The position numbers and the translations under genes were made by a program. 64,000 bases of DNA. It comes from Vibrio echinoideorum. Its GTDB lineage: Bacteria > Pseudomonadota > Gammaproteobacteria > Enterobacterales > Vibrionaceae. Where the stretch lies: the NCBI RefSeq assembly GCF_024347455.1, contig NZ_AP025484.1:1302001-1366000 (forward strand). Direction: 5' to 3'. The notes under the pieces were generated by a model that saw only the letters and a program-made list of their open reading frames with translations, was not told the origin of the DNA and ran no database searches. Shown here one piece after another: positions 37,852-47,002 of the stretch. Each line of letters opens with the position of its first letter. Position 1 is the stretch's first letter.

Positions 37852-39336
37852 TTATGATTCTAAATTGAGCGTTTTCAGCCAGTTATTTAGCGTTTGATGA
37901 TTATTTAAACCTAACGATTTTGCAGCTTTAGATTTGTTTCCAGCAGCATAATCCATCGCAGACTCAATTGCACTTTTCTTTATATTATCAATATGTTGCT
38001 GAAGGTCACCAGGAACCCTAAATTCACCATTGTTCGCCGAATTTAGGTCACGACTTATTATCGCAACGTCCAAATCTTGTTTAGTGACCTCTTTACCTTC
38101 CGACCATAATACGGCTCGGTTTAATGTGTTCCATAGCTCACGAATATTACCCGGCCAGCTGTATGCTTCTGCAAATTCTATTGCAGACTTGGAAATATTC
38201 TTACTCTCAAATAAGGGATGAGTCTTCATCTGCTGGTTTATCTCGATCATCAACTCTTCGATCAGGAAAGGGATCTCTTCTGAACGCGCCCTTAACGAAG
38301 GCAACTCAATCACTCCAACGGCTAGCCGATAGAAAAGATCTTCACGAAAAGACTCGTCAGAAACCATTTTAAAAAGGTCACGGTGTGTCGCAGCGACAAT
38401 CCTCACATCAACACTTTTCGTGGCAACGTCTCCCACCTTTGTAATTTCCTGCTGCTGCAATGCCCTAAGTAATTTGACTTGAACGGCTAAAGGGAGTTCA
38501 CCAACTTCATCAAGAAATAATGTTCCACCATTTGCTTGCTCAAATAACCCTGCATGATCTTGGTGTGCCCCTGTAAACGCACCTTTTACATGACCAAACA
38601 AAATGGAATCAACCAAATTTTCAGGTAAAGCACCACAGTTAACAGCTTTAAATGGCTTATCAGCACGAGGACTGGCTTTATGAATACCTTTTGCCATCAC
38701 TTCTTTACCGGTACCACTTTCTCCGAGTAGCAAAGCCGGTAGATCAGCATAAGCCAATCGTTGTGCTTTCTTGATGACGTTCTGCATGACAGTAGATTTG
38801 GCCGTAATCGAATCAAAAGCACTATTGAGAGACGGTGTTTTTGAAGCAAGTTGAGCAATAGCTGTTGACGAAGATTTTTGATACTCAGCAGAAAAGTCTA
38901 CAGGTACATCAACTTCGATTAACTGACCTTGAGGGGTAGTTTGAACTAACTGACATTTCGCAATACTCTTTCCAAGTAGAACAGAAACGACTGTCATTGC
39001 AGGAGTACCAGAGGTCAAATTTAGATAAATACCATCAGCCTGATCAGAGACATGAGCCAGTTGCTTGTGCATGACTTTGGTAATTGCAGTGTAATCAATT
39101 GGAGATGACAACCTGATACGTTGAATCTTTACTGAAGTATTGGAACGCCCGGCACAAGCAAGTTTTTTTTCAAGCCACTCTTTGTAATCATGCCATTCAT
39201 CTTCCCATGTACTAGCCAGAATCACGACATCATCAAATGCTGGCGCTTTTAACGCAATAGTCGCAATTGAAGCTGTTTTATCTAGCTTCATCTGATCAAG
39301 GTCTGTTCTTCCAAGCCAACTAAGCAAGGTTGCCAT
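37852..39336 (-). CDS. CARF-domain sigma-54-dependent activator (RtcR-like architecture)
   Basis: A 494-residue regulator. The N-terminal ~150 residues look like a CARF (cyclic-oligonucleotide sensor) domain: strand VVILAST near 37-43 and the ligand-loop signature NLTSGTPAM at 106-114. The AAA+ domain has Walker A GESGTGKE near 200, the sigma-54-contacting GAFTGA loop near 250 and Walker B LFLDEVGELP. A Fis-type helix-turn-helix (GNKSKAAKSLGL) ends the protein. RtcR is the known CARF-sigma-54 activator, but it sits with RNA-repair genes; this one sits directly upstream of hsdR, whose promoter is of the sigma-54 type. It probably switches on restriction when a nucleotide ligand accumulates (inference). 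Confidence 0.88.
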   Translation of the reverse strand: MATLLSWLGRTDLDQMKLDKTASIATIALKAPAFDDVVILASTWEDEWHDYKEWLEKKLACAGRSNTSVKIQRIRLSSPIDYTAITKVMHKQLAHVSDQADGIYLNLTSGTPAMTVVSVLLGKSIAKCQLVQTTPQGQLIEVDVPVDFSAEYQKSSSTAIAQLASKTPSLNSAFDSITAKSTVMQNVIKKAQRLAYADLPALLLGESGTGKEVMAKGIHKASPRADKPFKAVNCGALPENLVDSILFGHVKGAFTGAHQDHAGLFEQANGGTLFLDEVGELPLAVQVKLLRALQQQEITKVGDVATKSVDVRIVAATHRDLFKMVSDESFREDLFYRLAVGVIELPSLRARSEEIPFLIEELMIEINQQMKTHPLFESKNISKSAIEFAEAYSWPGNIRELWNTLNRAVLWSEGKEVTKQDLDVAIISRDLNSANNGEFRVPGDLQQHIDNIKKSAIESAMDYAAGNKSKAAKSLGLNNHQTLNNWLKTLNLES

Positions 39337-39524
39337 TCTATCTTCCGTAATTATCTTTACTTATTGATAAATACTTTACAGCAATAGTCCCTTAGTTGAT
39401 ATTCAATTAAGTGAAATGCAGACCCAGGTTACACAAAATGGAAACTTGTCTATAGCGTCTCAATCTGAAGTAAAACTCGGTTAATCATGTTGGTAACTCC
39501 TATATTTGGATTAGGAGGAGCTTA

Positions 39525-40709
39525 ATGCTTTTACAAAGACCCAAACCACACAGTAACGAAAGCTTGGAGAGCTTCTTTATCCGAGTTGCAAATAAAAATG
39601 GCTATGAAGATGTGAACCGTTTTCTTATGGCCACGAAACGTTACCTTCAAGATATCGACTTCTCAGGGTTCCAGACCTTCCCTACTAACATCTGCAAGAT
39701 GAATCCTGCGTCAGCCAAAAGCAGTTCCAGTGCCCGAATAGCTTCACTCCTGAAGCTCGCTCAATTGACGTTTAATGAACCGCCCGAGCTGCTTGGGTTA
39801 GCAATTAACAGAACAAATTTAAAATACTCTCCATCCACCAGTGCTGTGATACGAGGTTCTGAAGTTTTTCCTCGTAGTTTACTTCGAACTAAATCCATCC
39901 CCTGCTGCCCATTATGTTTACAACAAAATGGCTACGCCTCCTACCTTTGGCATTTTGAGGGTTACGATCACTGCCACATTCATAATACACCTTTAATTAC
40001 TGCCTGTAGTTGTGGGTCTGAATTTGACTACCGAGAGTCGAGGTTGAAAGGAAATTGCAGTAATTGCAAAGAACCTATAGCCATAAAGAGTTCAGAGGTG
40101 AGTCATGAGGCAATATTCACTGTCGCAAATTGGCTCGCCGGCAATGAGTCTAAAAATCTACCTGACGTCCCCAAAAGCTACCGTTGGGGGTTGGTTCATT
40201 GGTGGCTCCATCTTAATGACAATAAGTTCGACCATCTATTATTCACCCAATTTTTCTCGAATTGGCCTAGCTCGTTTCATTCTATGATTGATAGCGAAAT
40301 CGAATTCAACGTAGATCACGCAATTGTTGGAAGAAAAGAATTGCGGGTAAAAGATCTTATGGGGCGGATATTTTTTAGTTCCATTCGATTACCAGAGCGC
40401 AACCTGCAGCACAATATCGTCTTAGGCGAGCTTCTACGGCATATAGAGACGCATTTATGGAATAGCAACGGTCTGATCGCTAACCTACGCATGAACGCTT
40501 TAGAGGCTGCTGTATTCCTCAATTGCAGTATGGATGAGGTAGCTTCAATGGTAGAACAGCGCATCTTAAAGCCAAATCGTAAAACTAAGCCAAACATGCC
40601 TCTGGCGGTTAACGACTACTTATTTTATTTCGGCGACATCTTCTGCCTTTGGTTAGCCGAATTTCAAACTGATGAATTTAACCGCTCTTTCTATGTATCG
40701 AGGTGGTAA
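39525..40709 (+). CDS. tniQ: TniQ, Cascade-transposition adaptor
   Basis: A 394-residue TniQ/TnsD-family protein. The N-terminal region contains the family PHSNESLESFFIR motif, and residues ~125-185 carry zinc-finger pairs (CCPLC, DHCHIH, CSCGS, CSNC). In I-F3 transposons TniQ dimers dock on Cascade near Cas6/Cas7 and recruit TnsC to the RNA-marked target. Length equals that expected for cas-operon-linked TniQ. Start ATG 39525 is preceded by a strong AGGAGG. It abuts cas8f-cas5f with no spacing (stop at 40709, ATG at 40710). It lies divergent to the CARF regulator with a 188-bp promoter gap between. Confidence 0.95.
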   Translation: MLLQRPKPHSNESLESFFIRVANKNGYEDVNRFLMATKRYLQDIDFSGFQTFPTNICKMNPASAKSSSSARIASLLKLAQLTFNEPPELLGLAINRTNLKYSPSTSAVIRGSEVFPRSLLRTKSIPCCPLCLQQNGYASYLWHFEGYDHCHIHNTPLITACSCGSEFDYRESRLKGNCSNCKEPIAIKSSEVSHEAIFTVANWLAGNESKNLPDVPKSYRWGLVHWWLHLNDNKFDHLLFTQFFSNWPSSFHSMIDSEIEFNVDHAIVGRKELRVKDLMGRIFFSSIRLPERNLQHNIVLGELLRHIETHLWNSNGLIANLRMNALEAAVFLNCSMDEVASMVEQRILKPNRKTKPNMPLAVNDYLFYFGDIFCLWLAEFQTDEFNRSFYVSRW

Positions 40710-42611
40710 ATGGAGAGTCTGAAAGAGTTACTACAATCAAGACCAGATGATTTGAACGTAGAATTAAAGCGAGCATTCCGCCCTCTTACTCCACATATCA
40801 ATATCGATGGAAAGGAGCTTGATGCTCTCACCGTTTTGGTTAACTTAACGGATAAAACCGCCGACCAAAAAGACCTGACTGATCGAGCGAAGTGTAAAGA
40901 AAAACTACGAGACCAAAAGTGGTGGGGTCTTTGCCTGAACACTATCGAGTACATTCAGAGCCATAACCTAAAGTTCCCGGACATTCGTGCAGGTGGTGTT
41001 ATTCGAGCATCTACGTTGGGCTCTCTACCAGAACATTTGTTGTCATCATCTAAGCTGCCACAACACTATTGGGCTTACAGCCATGATTCAAAGTACGTCA
41101 ATAAAAGCGCTTTCCTTACAAGTGAGTTCTGCTGGAACAATTCAATTTCATGCCTTGCTATCTTTCTACAAGATGATTCACATATTTTATGGACTAAGTT
41201 GCTGACACTAGGCTGTTACAAGAAAACAAAAAAGGCAGTAATTAAGCAGTTGCAGAGCTTTGATAAGGAAAAAATTGACGTCACATTAACTGGCAATTAC
41301 CTAACACAACTTTCATTGCCAGATGACGAAGATTCATATATTTCAATATCTCCTGTTGCCTCTCAAGCGATGCAAAGTCACTGTTATCAAGCGCTAGAAA
41401 CTGAGTATCGCTATACAGCATTAACCCGTTACAGCCGCGGTACTAACATGGGAGTATTACCTATGACATGTGGTGGTGCTTTAAGGATGCTTACATCTGT
41501 TCCTAACTTCTCAAATACACATCACCACAAACTCAACAGCAATGAGCACTGGCTATCAAGAGAAAGCATTCAATCTTTAAAAGACTATCTACAACTGAAC
41601 AGGCTAGTGATACCTGAGAATCGAAAACAGGCACAACGTAAGTTGGTAACCGACAATATTCAAATTATGATTCGAGCATGGCTTTCTCGACAAGATGCAA
41701 GGATAGGTGCGAAGACACTAACAGAATACTTAAATTACGACCTCTCACAGGCAAAAGCGACGAAGCGTTTTGCGTATGTTCCCAAGCTCACTAGGTTGTT
41801 TCACAGCCTCCTAAAACAAAAAATAGATAGCCCATTGCCCCAACCTCGTGTCGATGAACCTAGCTCAAACTCTGGTGCATTTTTGCTCTTACCCAATATC
41901 ACCGTCTCTGGAGCAACAGCTTTGAGCTCTTCTGTAACAATCGGTATTCCGTCACTAACAGCATTCTATGGGTATGTGCATGCATTTGAGCGCAAGCTAA
42001 GAGAGTTACACGCAGCAACGAAAATTGAGTCCTTTGCTATCTGTATTCATCAGCTCCATTTAGACAAACGTGGTTTAACCAAAGAATTTGTTGAGAAAGC
42101 GAACAGCACTATTTCTCCCCCATCAACAAATGATGACTGGCAATGTGATTTCACATTTAGCTTTATCCTAAAGTTCTTGCATAAGCCAAACATACCCAAT
42201 GACTCTATTATTAAAGCCCTACCAAAACGGCTTGCCCGAGGGGCAACAAAAATTTCTATTGCAGACTTTCATCGCATTCAGCCATTCGACAGCTTAACTT
42301 CCGCCGTTAAATATGTGCCAATACAAACGGGAAAATGGCTCTCGCTCTATAAGGGGCATCTGGGTAGCTTTGATGACTTGATAGGAAGCGTTAGGGAGAA
42401 GCGGTGGTTTACCCCCTCTTGCGTTGGATTTCATCTGCTAGAACGACCAGTAGAAAAAAAGGACGTATTACGAGGCTATAAGCACGCATTTTCCGAGCCT
42501 ATTATTGGGCTCATAAACCCTATCATTTTTGGGAACACGACAGACCCTAATAAAATTTTATGGCGTTATAAGTACCATCAAAATCATATCGTATTACAAA
42601 CCGAGGCATAA
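40710..42611 (+). CDS. cas8f-cas5f: Cas8f-Cas5f fusion (Cascade large subunit, type I-F3)
   Basis: A 633-residue protein at the position and length of the natural Cas8f-Cas5f (Csy1-Csy2) fusion that marks transposon-encoded I-F3 systems; free-standing I-F systems encode the two separately. The N-terminal ~350 residues are Cas8-like and the C-terminal part Cas5-like, beginning around GAFLLLPNITVSGATALSS, which resembles Csy2. It holds the crRNA 5' handle and checks the PAM. No Cas3 nuclease is encoded, so the complex can bind but not degrade. Operon order tniQ-cas8/5-cas7-cas6. Confidence 0.93.
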   Translation: MESLKELLQSRPDDLNVELKRAFRPLTPHINIDGKELDALTVLVNLTDKTADQKDLTDRAKCKEKLRDQKWWGLCLNTIEYIQSHNLKFPDIRAGGVIRASTLGSLPEHLLSSSKLPQHYWAYSHDSKYVNKSAFLTSEFCWNNSISCLAIFLQDDSHILWTKLLTLGCYKKTKKAVIKQLQSFDKEKIDVTLTGNYLTQLSLPDDEDSYISISPVASQAMQSHCYQALETEYRYTALTRYSRGTNMGVLPMTCGGALRMLTSVPNFSNTHHHKLNSNEHWLSRESIQSLKDYLQLNRLVIPENRKQAQRKLVTDNIQIMIRAWLSRQDARIGAKTLTEYLNYDLSQAKATKRFAYVPKLTRLFHSLLKQKIDSPLPQPRVDEPSSNSGAFLLLPNITVSGATALSSSVTIGIPSLTAFYGYVHAFERKLRELHAATKIESFAICIHQLHLDKRGLTKEFVEKANSTISPPSTNDDWQCDFTFSFILKFLHKPNIPNDSIIKALPKRLARGATKISIADFHRIQPFDSLTSAVKYVPIQTGKWLSLYKGHLGSFDDLIGSVREKRWFTPSCVGFHLLERPVEKKDVLRGYKHAFSEPIIGLINPIIFGNTTDPNKILWRYKYHQNHIVLQTEA

Positions 42612-42616
42612 CTATC

Positions 42617-43672
42617 ATGGAACTACCAACCAACTTAGCTTATGAGCGCTCCATCAACCCCTCCGACGTTTGCTTTTTTGTTGTTTGGCCTGATGGTACG
42701 AAAGAACCTCTAAGATATACATCTCGCATTGCACTTGGGCAAATGGAAACGGCTTCATTAGCTTATGATTCAAAGGGAAACATTAAAGAAAGTGCGACCG
42801 CGGAAAAACTAGCACACGGCAATCCACATGCTGGTGACTTTTGTAGTGTTCCTTTCGGAGCTAGCCACATTGAATGTTTTTTCTCAGTATCTTTCTCTTC
42901 AGAGTTACGGAAACCATACAAATGCAATTCAAACACTGTCAAAGATACTCTCGTTAAGCTGATTGAGCTTTATGAGAAACGAATCGGTTGGCAGAAGTTA
43001 GTGTCCAGATACCTAATCAACGTCTGTAACGGCTCTTGGTTGTGGAAAAATACCAAGAGGGCATACCGCCTTGACGTAGAACTATCACCTTGGCCTTGGT
43101 CCGAAAGACCTGTTTTATTTGAAAATATACGTACAGAGTACAGAGAAGAATCAGCATTTGAAGCTCATCAACAGTGGAGTGCAATCCGTCAGTTAGTTGT
43201 TGATGCATTCAGCCAATCGAATGGGCTAGCAATATTTGAAGTTAAAGCCACTTTAGTACTCCCAACCAATAGTGAGATTTATCCAAGCCAAGCATTCACT
43301 GAAAAAGAAAACAAAGACTCTAAAAAATCTGGCGACAAAGCTCGAACATTTCAGAACACTCAGATAAAAAACGTACGCTCGCCGATCATTGGTACTTACA
43401 AAGTAGGAGCTGCTATCGCTAAAATTGACGATTGGTATCCGAACGCCATTGAACCTTTGCGAGTTAGTCGATTTGGCGCTCATAAAGGCGAGGTGACTTG
43501 TTATCGTCACCCGTCCACACAAAAAGATCTGTTTTCCATTATTCAAAATGCCGACCAATACGTTGAACACTTATCTGCATCAGGGAGATTGAGCCAAGAA
43601 CTTACTAATGACTTGCACTACTTAGTTGCTAATCTAATCAAAGGTGGGATGTTTCAGCATAAGGGGGATTAG
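42617..43672 (+). CDS. cas7f: Cas7f (Csy3), Cascade backbone
   Basis: A 351-residue protein of Csy3 length. The N-terminus (LAYERSINPSDVCFFV) and the C-terminal half with PIGTYK-like SPIIGTYKVGAAIAKIDDWY are typical of I-F Cas7. Six copies should form the crRNA-binding spine. It starts 5 bp after cas8f-cas5f and ends 2 bp before cas6f, with no intervening regulatory DNA. It is an ordinary member of the transposon Cascade. Confidence 0.93.
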   Translation: MELPTNLAYERSINPSDVCFFVVWPDGTKEPLRYTSRIALGQMETASLAYDSKGNIKESATAEKLAHGNPHAGDFCSVPFGASHIECFFSVSFSSELRKPYKCNSNTVKDTLVKLIELYEKRIGWQKLVSRYLINVCNGSWLWKNTKRAYRLDVELSPWPWSERPVLFENIRTEYREESAFEAHQQWSAIRQLVVDAFSQSNGLAIFEVKATLVLPTNSEIYPSQAFTEKENKDSKKSGDKARTFQNTQIKNVRSPIIGTYKVGAAIAKIDDWYPNAIEPLRVSRFGAHKGEVTCYRHPSTQKDLFSIIQNADQYVEHLSASGRLSQELTNDLHYLVANLIKGGMFQHKGD

Positions 43673-43674
43673 CT

Positions 43675-44274
43675 ATGAGCTGGTTCTATAAGACAGTAAC
43701 TTTCTTACCAGAGCGCTGTGACAATAAAGTGCTCGCAGCAAAGTGTTTGAGTATTCTTCACGGATTCAATTACAAGTATGATACGAGAAGTATTGGAGTT
43801 TCTTTTCCTGATTGGTGTGATGAGACTGTCGGCAAAAAGCTAACGTTTATCAGCACGAGTAAAGTTGAGCTCGATTTGTTACTTAAGCATCATTACTTTA
43901 TTCAAATGAGACAGCTTGGCTATTTCGATATATCAGCAACGACAAAGATTCCCGCTAATTGCGAATATGCTGCGTTTACTCGGAATCAGTCAATCGACAA
44001 ATCTTCTGCTGCAGGTCAAGCAAGAAAGCTGAGGCGACTTGAAAAACGTGCAATCGCTAGAGGGGAAGCTTTTCACCCCGCTCTACTTAAACAAAAAGAA
44101 CTAATCGTTCTTCCTCATTACCATTCGCTCGAAGTAAGCAGTCAAAGCAAAAACAGTATCTTTCGGTTGAACATACAAATGAAGGCTACTCATAGCTTTG
44201 AAGGTAACTCGATGTTCAGCAGTTACGGATTGTCCAATACAGACAATTCGTATCAAGCAGTCCCCCTAATTTGA
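43675..44274 (+). CDS. cas6f: Cas6f (Csy4), crRNA-processing endoribonuclease
   Basis: A 199-residue Cas6f. H29 (SILHGF) corresponds to the catalytic histidine of Csy4, the arginine-rich helix at QARKLRRLEKRAIARG binds the repeat hairpin, and FSSYGLS near the C-terminus is the family signature. It cleaves repeats after their hairpin and stays bound. Both typical and atypical repeats found at 47.0-47.3 kb retain a CTGCY/RGTAG or equivalent stem that this enzyme could use. It is the last gene of the cas operon and precedes the CRISPR leader. Confidence 0.95.
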   Translation: MSWFYKTVTFLPERCDNKVLAAKCLSILHGFNYKYDTRSIGVSFPDWCDETVGKKLTFISTSKVELDLLLKHHYFIQMRQLGYFDISATTKIPANCEYAAFTRNQSIDKSSAAGQARKLRRLEKRAIARGEAFHPALLKQKELIVLPHYHSLEVSSQSKNSIFRLNIQMKATHSFEGNSMFSSYGLSNTDNSYQAVPLI

Positions 44275-44399
44275 CCCTATTTCCATCAACACTTTTAAGC
44301 TATTGAATTATAGAAGATTGATCACAGTGAGAAAAATAGGGTTACTTGACGCTAAATCTATTAACTGATTGATAAAGTTATACTATTCTTTAATTAGTA
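44275..44399 (+). promoter_or_regulatory. CRISPR leader, severed from its array by an IS
   Basis: AT-rich DNA between cas6f and the insertion sequence. It includes TTGACG at 44346 and a -10-like TATACT at 44379-44384. If the IS is removed (using its target duplication) this DNA runs within 3 bp into the first typical repeat, so it is the original leader. The IS now places about 2.6 kb between leader and repeats. Confidence 0.7.
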
Positions 44400-44478
44400 T
44401 GCGTATTTCGGTGATTGCGATCGCTCGTTTCGGTTTATTCCGATCACCTGATCCTACCGTTTTTCTCTCTTCTTATTT

Positions 44479-45219
44479 TTACTCTAAGTGATCGGATTGC
44501 GCCAGTTTTCTCATTGACTCACCTCCCAGTTCTATTCTATGACTATTGTGTACTAACCGATCCATTAGCGCGTCCGCGACGGTGGCGTTGCCGATCATGT
44601 TGTACCACTCCCTTACAGGTAACTGGCTGATGACGATTGTGCTGCTGTTTTGATAACGCTCTTCCAGCACTTCTAATAAGTGACCCGCATGCTCTTGAGT
44701 GAGTTTTTCCATCCCCCAGTCGTCGAGGATCAGTAAGGTTTTCTTAGCCAGCGATTGGAGTTGCTTTTGATAGCTACCATCCAGACGACCAGCGGTCAGG
44801 TCGTCAAGCAAGCGAGTTAATCGGTAGTACTTAACCGTTTGTTGTTGGTCACAGGCGCTGGTTGCCAGTGCGCAGGCAAGATACGTTTTGCCTGCGCCTG
44901 TTGGGCCTGTAACCAAGATGTTCTGGTGTTTGTATAGATAACTGCCCGTCAGAAGTTCGCTCATCTGTTTACGATTGAGGTTTCGTCCCTCCTTATAGAT
45001 GAGTTGGCTCGGCTGCGCATCTACTCTCAGCTTGGCTTGTCGTTTTAAGCGTTGGATTTTGCTCTGATTGCGATTCAAGATCTCGCTTTCCAGAAGTAGG
45101 CTTAGCCTTTCCTCGAAGTCCAGTTCTGCGTAGGTGGTCAGTTGCTCTTGCTGCTGCTCTAATGCTTTCGCTACATGGCTCAAGCGTAGGGTTTTGAGTT
45201 GGTCGTTCAGTGCATTCAT
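44479..45219 (-). CDS. istB: IS21 helper ATPase IstB
   Basis: A 246-residue AAA+ ATPase if started at ATG 45219, which has AAGGA five bases upstream; the longer frame from 45270 would overlap istA. Walker A is TGPTGAGKTYLA and Walker B LLILDDWGMEKL. IstB loads on target DNA and stimulates IstA. It lies 10 bp after istA. The C-terminus is complete, so the insertion sequence looks functional. Confidence 0.93.
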   Translation of the reverse strand: MNALNDQLKTLRLSHVAKALEQQQEQLTTYAELDFEERLSLLLESEILNRNQSKIQRLKRQAKLRVDAQPSQLIYKEGRNLNRKQMSELLTGSYLYKHQNILVTGPTGAGKTYLACALATSACDQQQTVKYYRLTRLLDDLTAGRLDGSYQKQLQSLAKKTLLILDDWGMEKLTQEHAGHLLEVLEERYQNSSTIVISQLPVREWYNMIGNATVADALMDRLVHNSHRIELGGESMRKLAQSDHLE

Positions 45220-45229
45220 ATCCTTTCTC

Positions 45230-46762
45230 CTAGTGATAACTGTTCGGGCCACGAACATTGCTATGAACAAGATTTGGCGTACTCGTGTTGTCTTTACTCA
45301 GTTGTCCTTCACGATTGTTTTTCAACAAATTGCTGATGAAGGTGTAATTGGATTTTGTCAGCATCAGCGCATCTTTACAGGCTTGCTCTAGGCGCGATTC
45401 GCCATAGGTTTTACTGAGGCTGAGCAAGCCAAGGCAGGAACGATAAGACTGCTCTGGATGAGGCTTGGAGTTCAGCATCTTATTGACGACTTCTCGTGTG
45501 GCTGGGCCGATATTGGCTCCCCAGCTAAGCAAGCGCCCTGGCGACCACTTCTGATGTTGATGGTTGCTTGGCATGTGCTCTGGTTGGGTGCTGTTTCCTC
45601 GCTCTCTTTGGCTACGTGGATGCTGGGCCACCAAGTTACCTTGATGGTAGATCTGCACCAGGCGATTAGAGGCTTCCAACTCGACATGGTGACCAACAAG
45701 TTGATGGGGAACCGAGTAGTAATGACGGCGATATTCGATGTGATAGTCAGGGCCAACTTTGGCTCGTTTAGTTTCGGTATACAGGTAACGCTGCCTAGGC
45801 AGTGGCTTTAATGCAGGTTTGTCGAGTTTATCGAACAGCGCTTGGCGGCTGGCGCCATACTGTTTCATCTCACGCTGATTTAACTCATTCATGAGTTCAC
45901 GGATGGCGAGATTCAACTCTTTAAAAGTGTGGAAGGCTTGGTGTCGCAACCGCATCATGATCCAGCGTTCTACTAGGAGCACGGCATTCTCTGCCTTGGC
46001 TTTGTCTTTCGGTTTGTAGGGGCGAGCAGGCATCACGGCTGTTTGATAGTGATTAGCCAGCTTTTGATAGCTGTCGTTCAGTCTCGGCTCATAACGATTG
46101 GCTTTGGTGACTGCGCTGCGTAGGTTATCGGGAACTAAGAGTTGTGGTACGCCACCGAAGTGTTCGAACGCATTCGCATGCGCCTCTAACCAGTAGGGCT
46201 TCCCTTGGCTGGGGAAGGCTTCAACATAAGTGTAATTGGACGCGCCTAAAGTCGCGACGAACACCTCCGCTTCGCGCACTTCGCCTGTGTCAGGGTTGAC
46301 CACCTGAAGCCGAGGCCCACAGTAATCGATAAACAGTTTATCACCTGCAACATGAAGCTGGCGCATGCTGCGTTTTTGGGTTTTGAACCAACGAGTGAAG
46401 TGCTCGCAGAACTGAGTGTAAGCGTAAGCTTGCTCTTGATATTGCTCATGATACTCCTGCCAGAGCAGCATCTTTGTCATACCTTTACGCCTGAGTTCGA
46501 CTGCGTATTGAGTGAAGTCTGGCATAACTTTATCTCGACTGACTTTCTTGCCGTGATACAGCGTCTGTGTGAGATCTGCATCGCTGCAACTGTCGGGTAG
46601 AGGCCAACCAAGTTGGCTTTGTTTAAAGCGAGTAAGGAGTTCTGATACGGTGGACGGGCCGAGTTTAAGGCAAGAAGCGATACCACGATTTGAGAGACCG
46701 CAGTCGTATTTAAGGCGTAATACCTCTTTGATTTTGTTCATTGGAGTTCTCTTTTTGGCCAT
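45230..46762 (-). CDS. istA: IS21 transposase IstA
   Basis: A 510-residue DDE transposase: an N-terminal helix-turn-helix (SNRGIASCLKLGPSTVSELL), then the RNase H-like core with FIDYCG (first D), VPDNLRS (second D) and KAKAENAVLLVERW (E). Length matches full IstA. It reads toward the left end with istB immediately downstream. No frameshift or stop was seen, so it is probably active. Confidence 0.95.
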   Translation of the reverse strand: MAKKRTPMNKIKEVLRLKYDCGLSNRGIASCLKLGPSTVSELLTRFKQSQLGWPLPDSCSDADLTQTLYHGKKVSRDKVMPDFTQYAVELRRKGMTKMLLWQEYHEQYQEQAYAYTQFCEHFTRWFKTQKRSMRQLHVAGDKLFIDYCGPRLQVVNPDTGEVREAEVFVATLGASNYTYVEAFPSQGKPYWLEAHANAFEHFGGVPQLLVPDNLRSAVTKANRYEPRLNDSYQKLANHYQTAVMPARPYKPKDKAKAENAVLLVERWIMMRLRHQAFHTFKELNLAIRELMNELNQREMKQYGASRQALFDKLDKPALKPLPRQRYLYTETKRAKVGPDYHIEYRRHYYSVPHQLVGHHVELEASNRLVQIYHQGNLVAQHPRSQRERGNSTQPEHMPSNHQHQKWSPGRLLSWGANIGPATREVVNKMLNSKPHPEQSYRSCLGLLSLSKTYGESRLEQACKDALMLTKSNYTFISNLLKNNREGQLSKDNTSTPNLVHSNVRGPNSYH

Positions 46763-46992
46763 TGTCGCTTCCTTTCCTTCTTGTTTAAGAAGTAAAGAAT
46801 AGCGAGCTATTGATTTAAAAGAGAAAAAGGAAGGATTTCGGCCATTACGATCGCGGTTTTCGCTATTCCGATCACCGATTTCGGAGTTTGACTAAAAGTG
46901 ATCGGATAATCGCGGAATCAGTGATCGGTTTAAACCGAAATGGGTGATCGGATAATCCCGAAATGACTGATCGGAATGCTCCGAAATATGCA

Positions 46993-46999
46993 ATTAGTA
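46993..46999. repeat. Right copy of the IS21 target-site duplication
   Basis: ATTAGTA, identical to 44393-44399 on the other side of the element. It ends 3 bp before the first CRISPR repeat. Confidence 0.85.
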
Positions 47000-47002
47000 A
47001 CA

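Larger units (their letters stand above)
44400..46992 (-). mobile_element. IS21-family insertion sequence
   Basis: The element carries istA and istB, with inverted ends TGCGTATTTCGG at 44400 and TGCATATTTCGG (read inward) ending at 46992. Inside each end are repeated ATTCCGATCA-type motifs, the multiple transposase sites typical of IS21. The 7-bp ATTAGTA (8 bp if an adjoining A is counted) at 44393-44399 recurs at 46993-46999, a target duplication showing recent, intact insertion. It is inserted between the CRISPR leader and repeat 1 in antisense orientation to the array. Confidence 0.93.

Noticed and set aside
39361..39420. TTGATATTCAATT-like stretch before tniQ as the missing transposon end
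   Set aside because: Only one loose TnsB-like core, no TGT terminus and no inverted series, and it would exclude tniQ-cas from the cargo side.
39525..44274. A complete interference-competent type I-F CRISPR system
   Set aside because: No cas1, cas2-3 or nuclease gene is present; the fused cas8f-cas5f and tniQ mark a transposition-dedicated Cascade.
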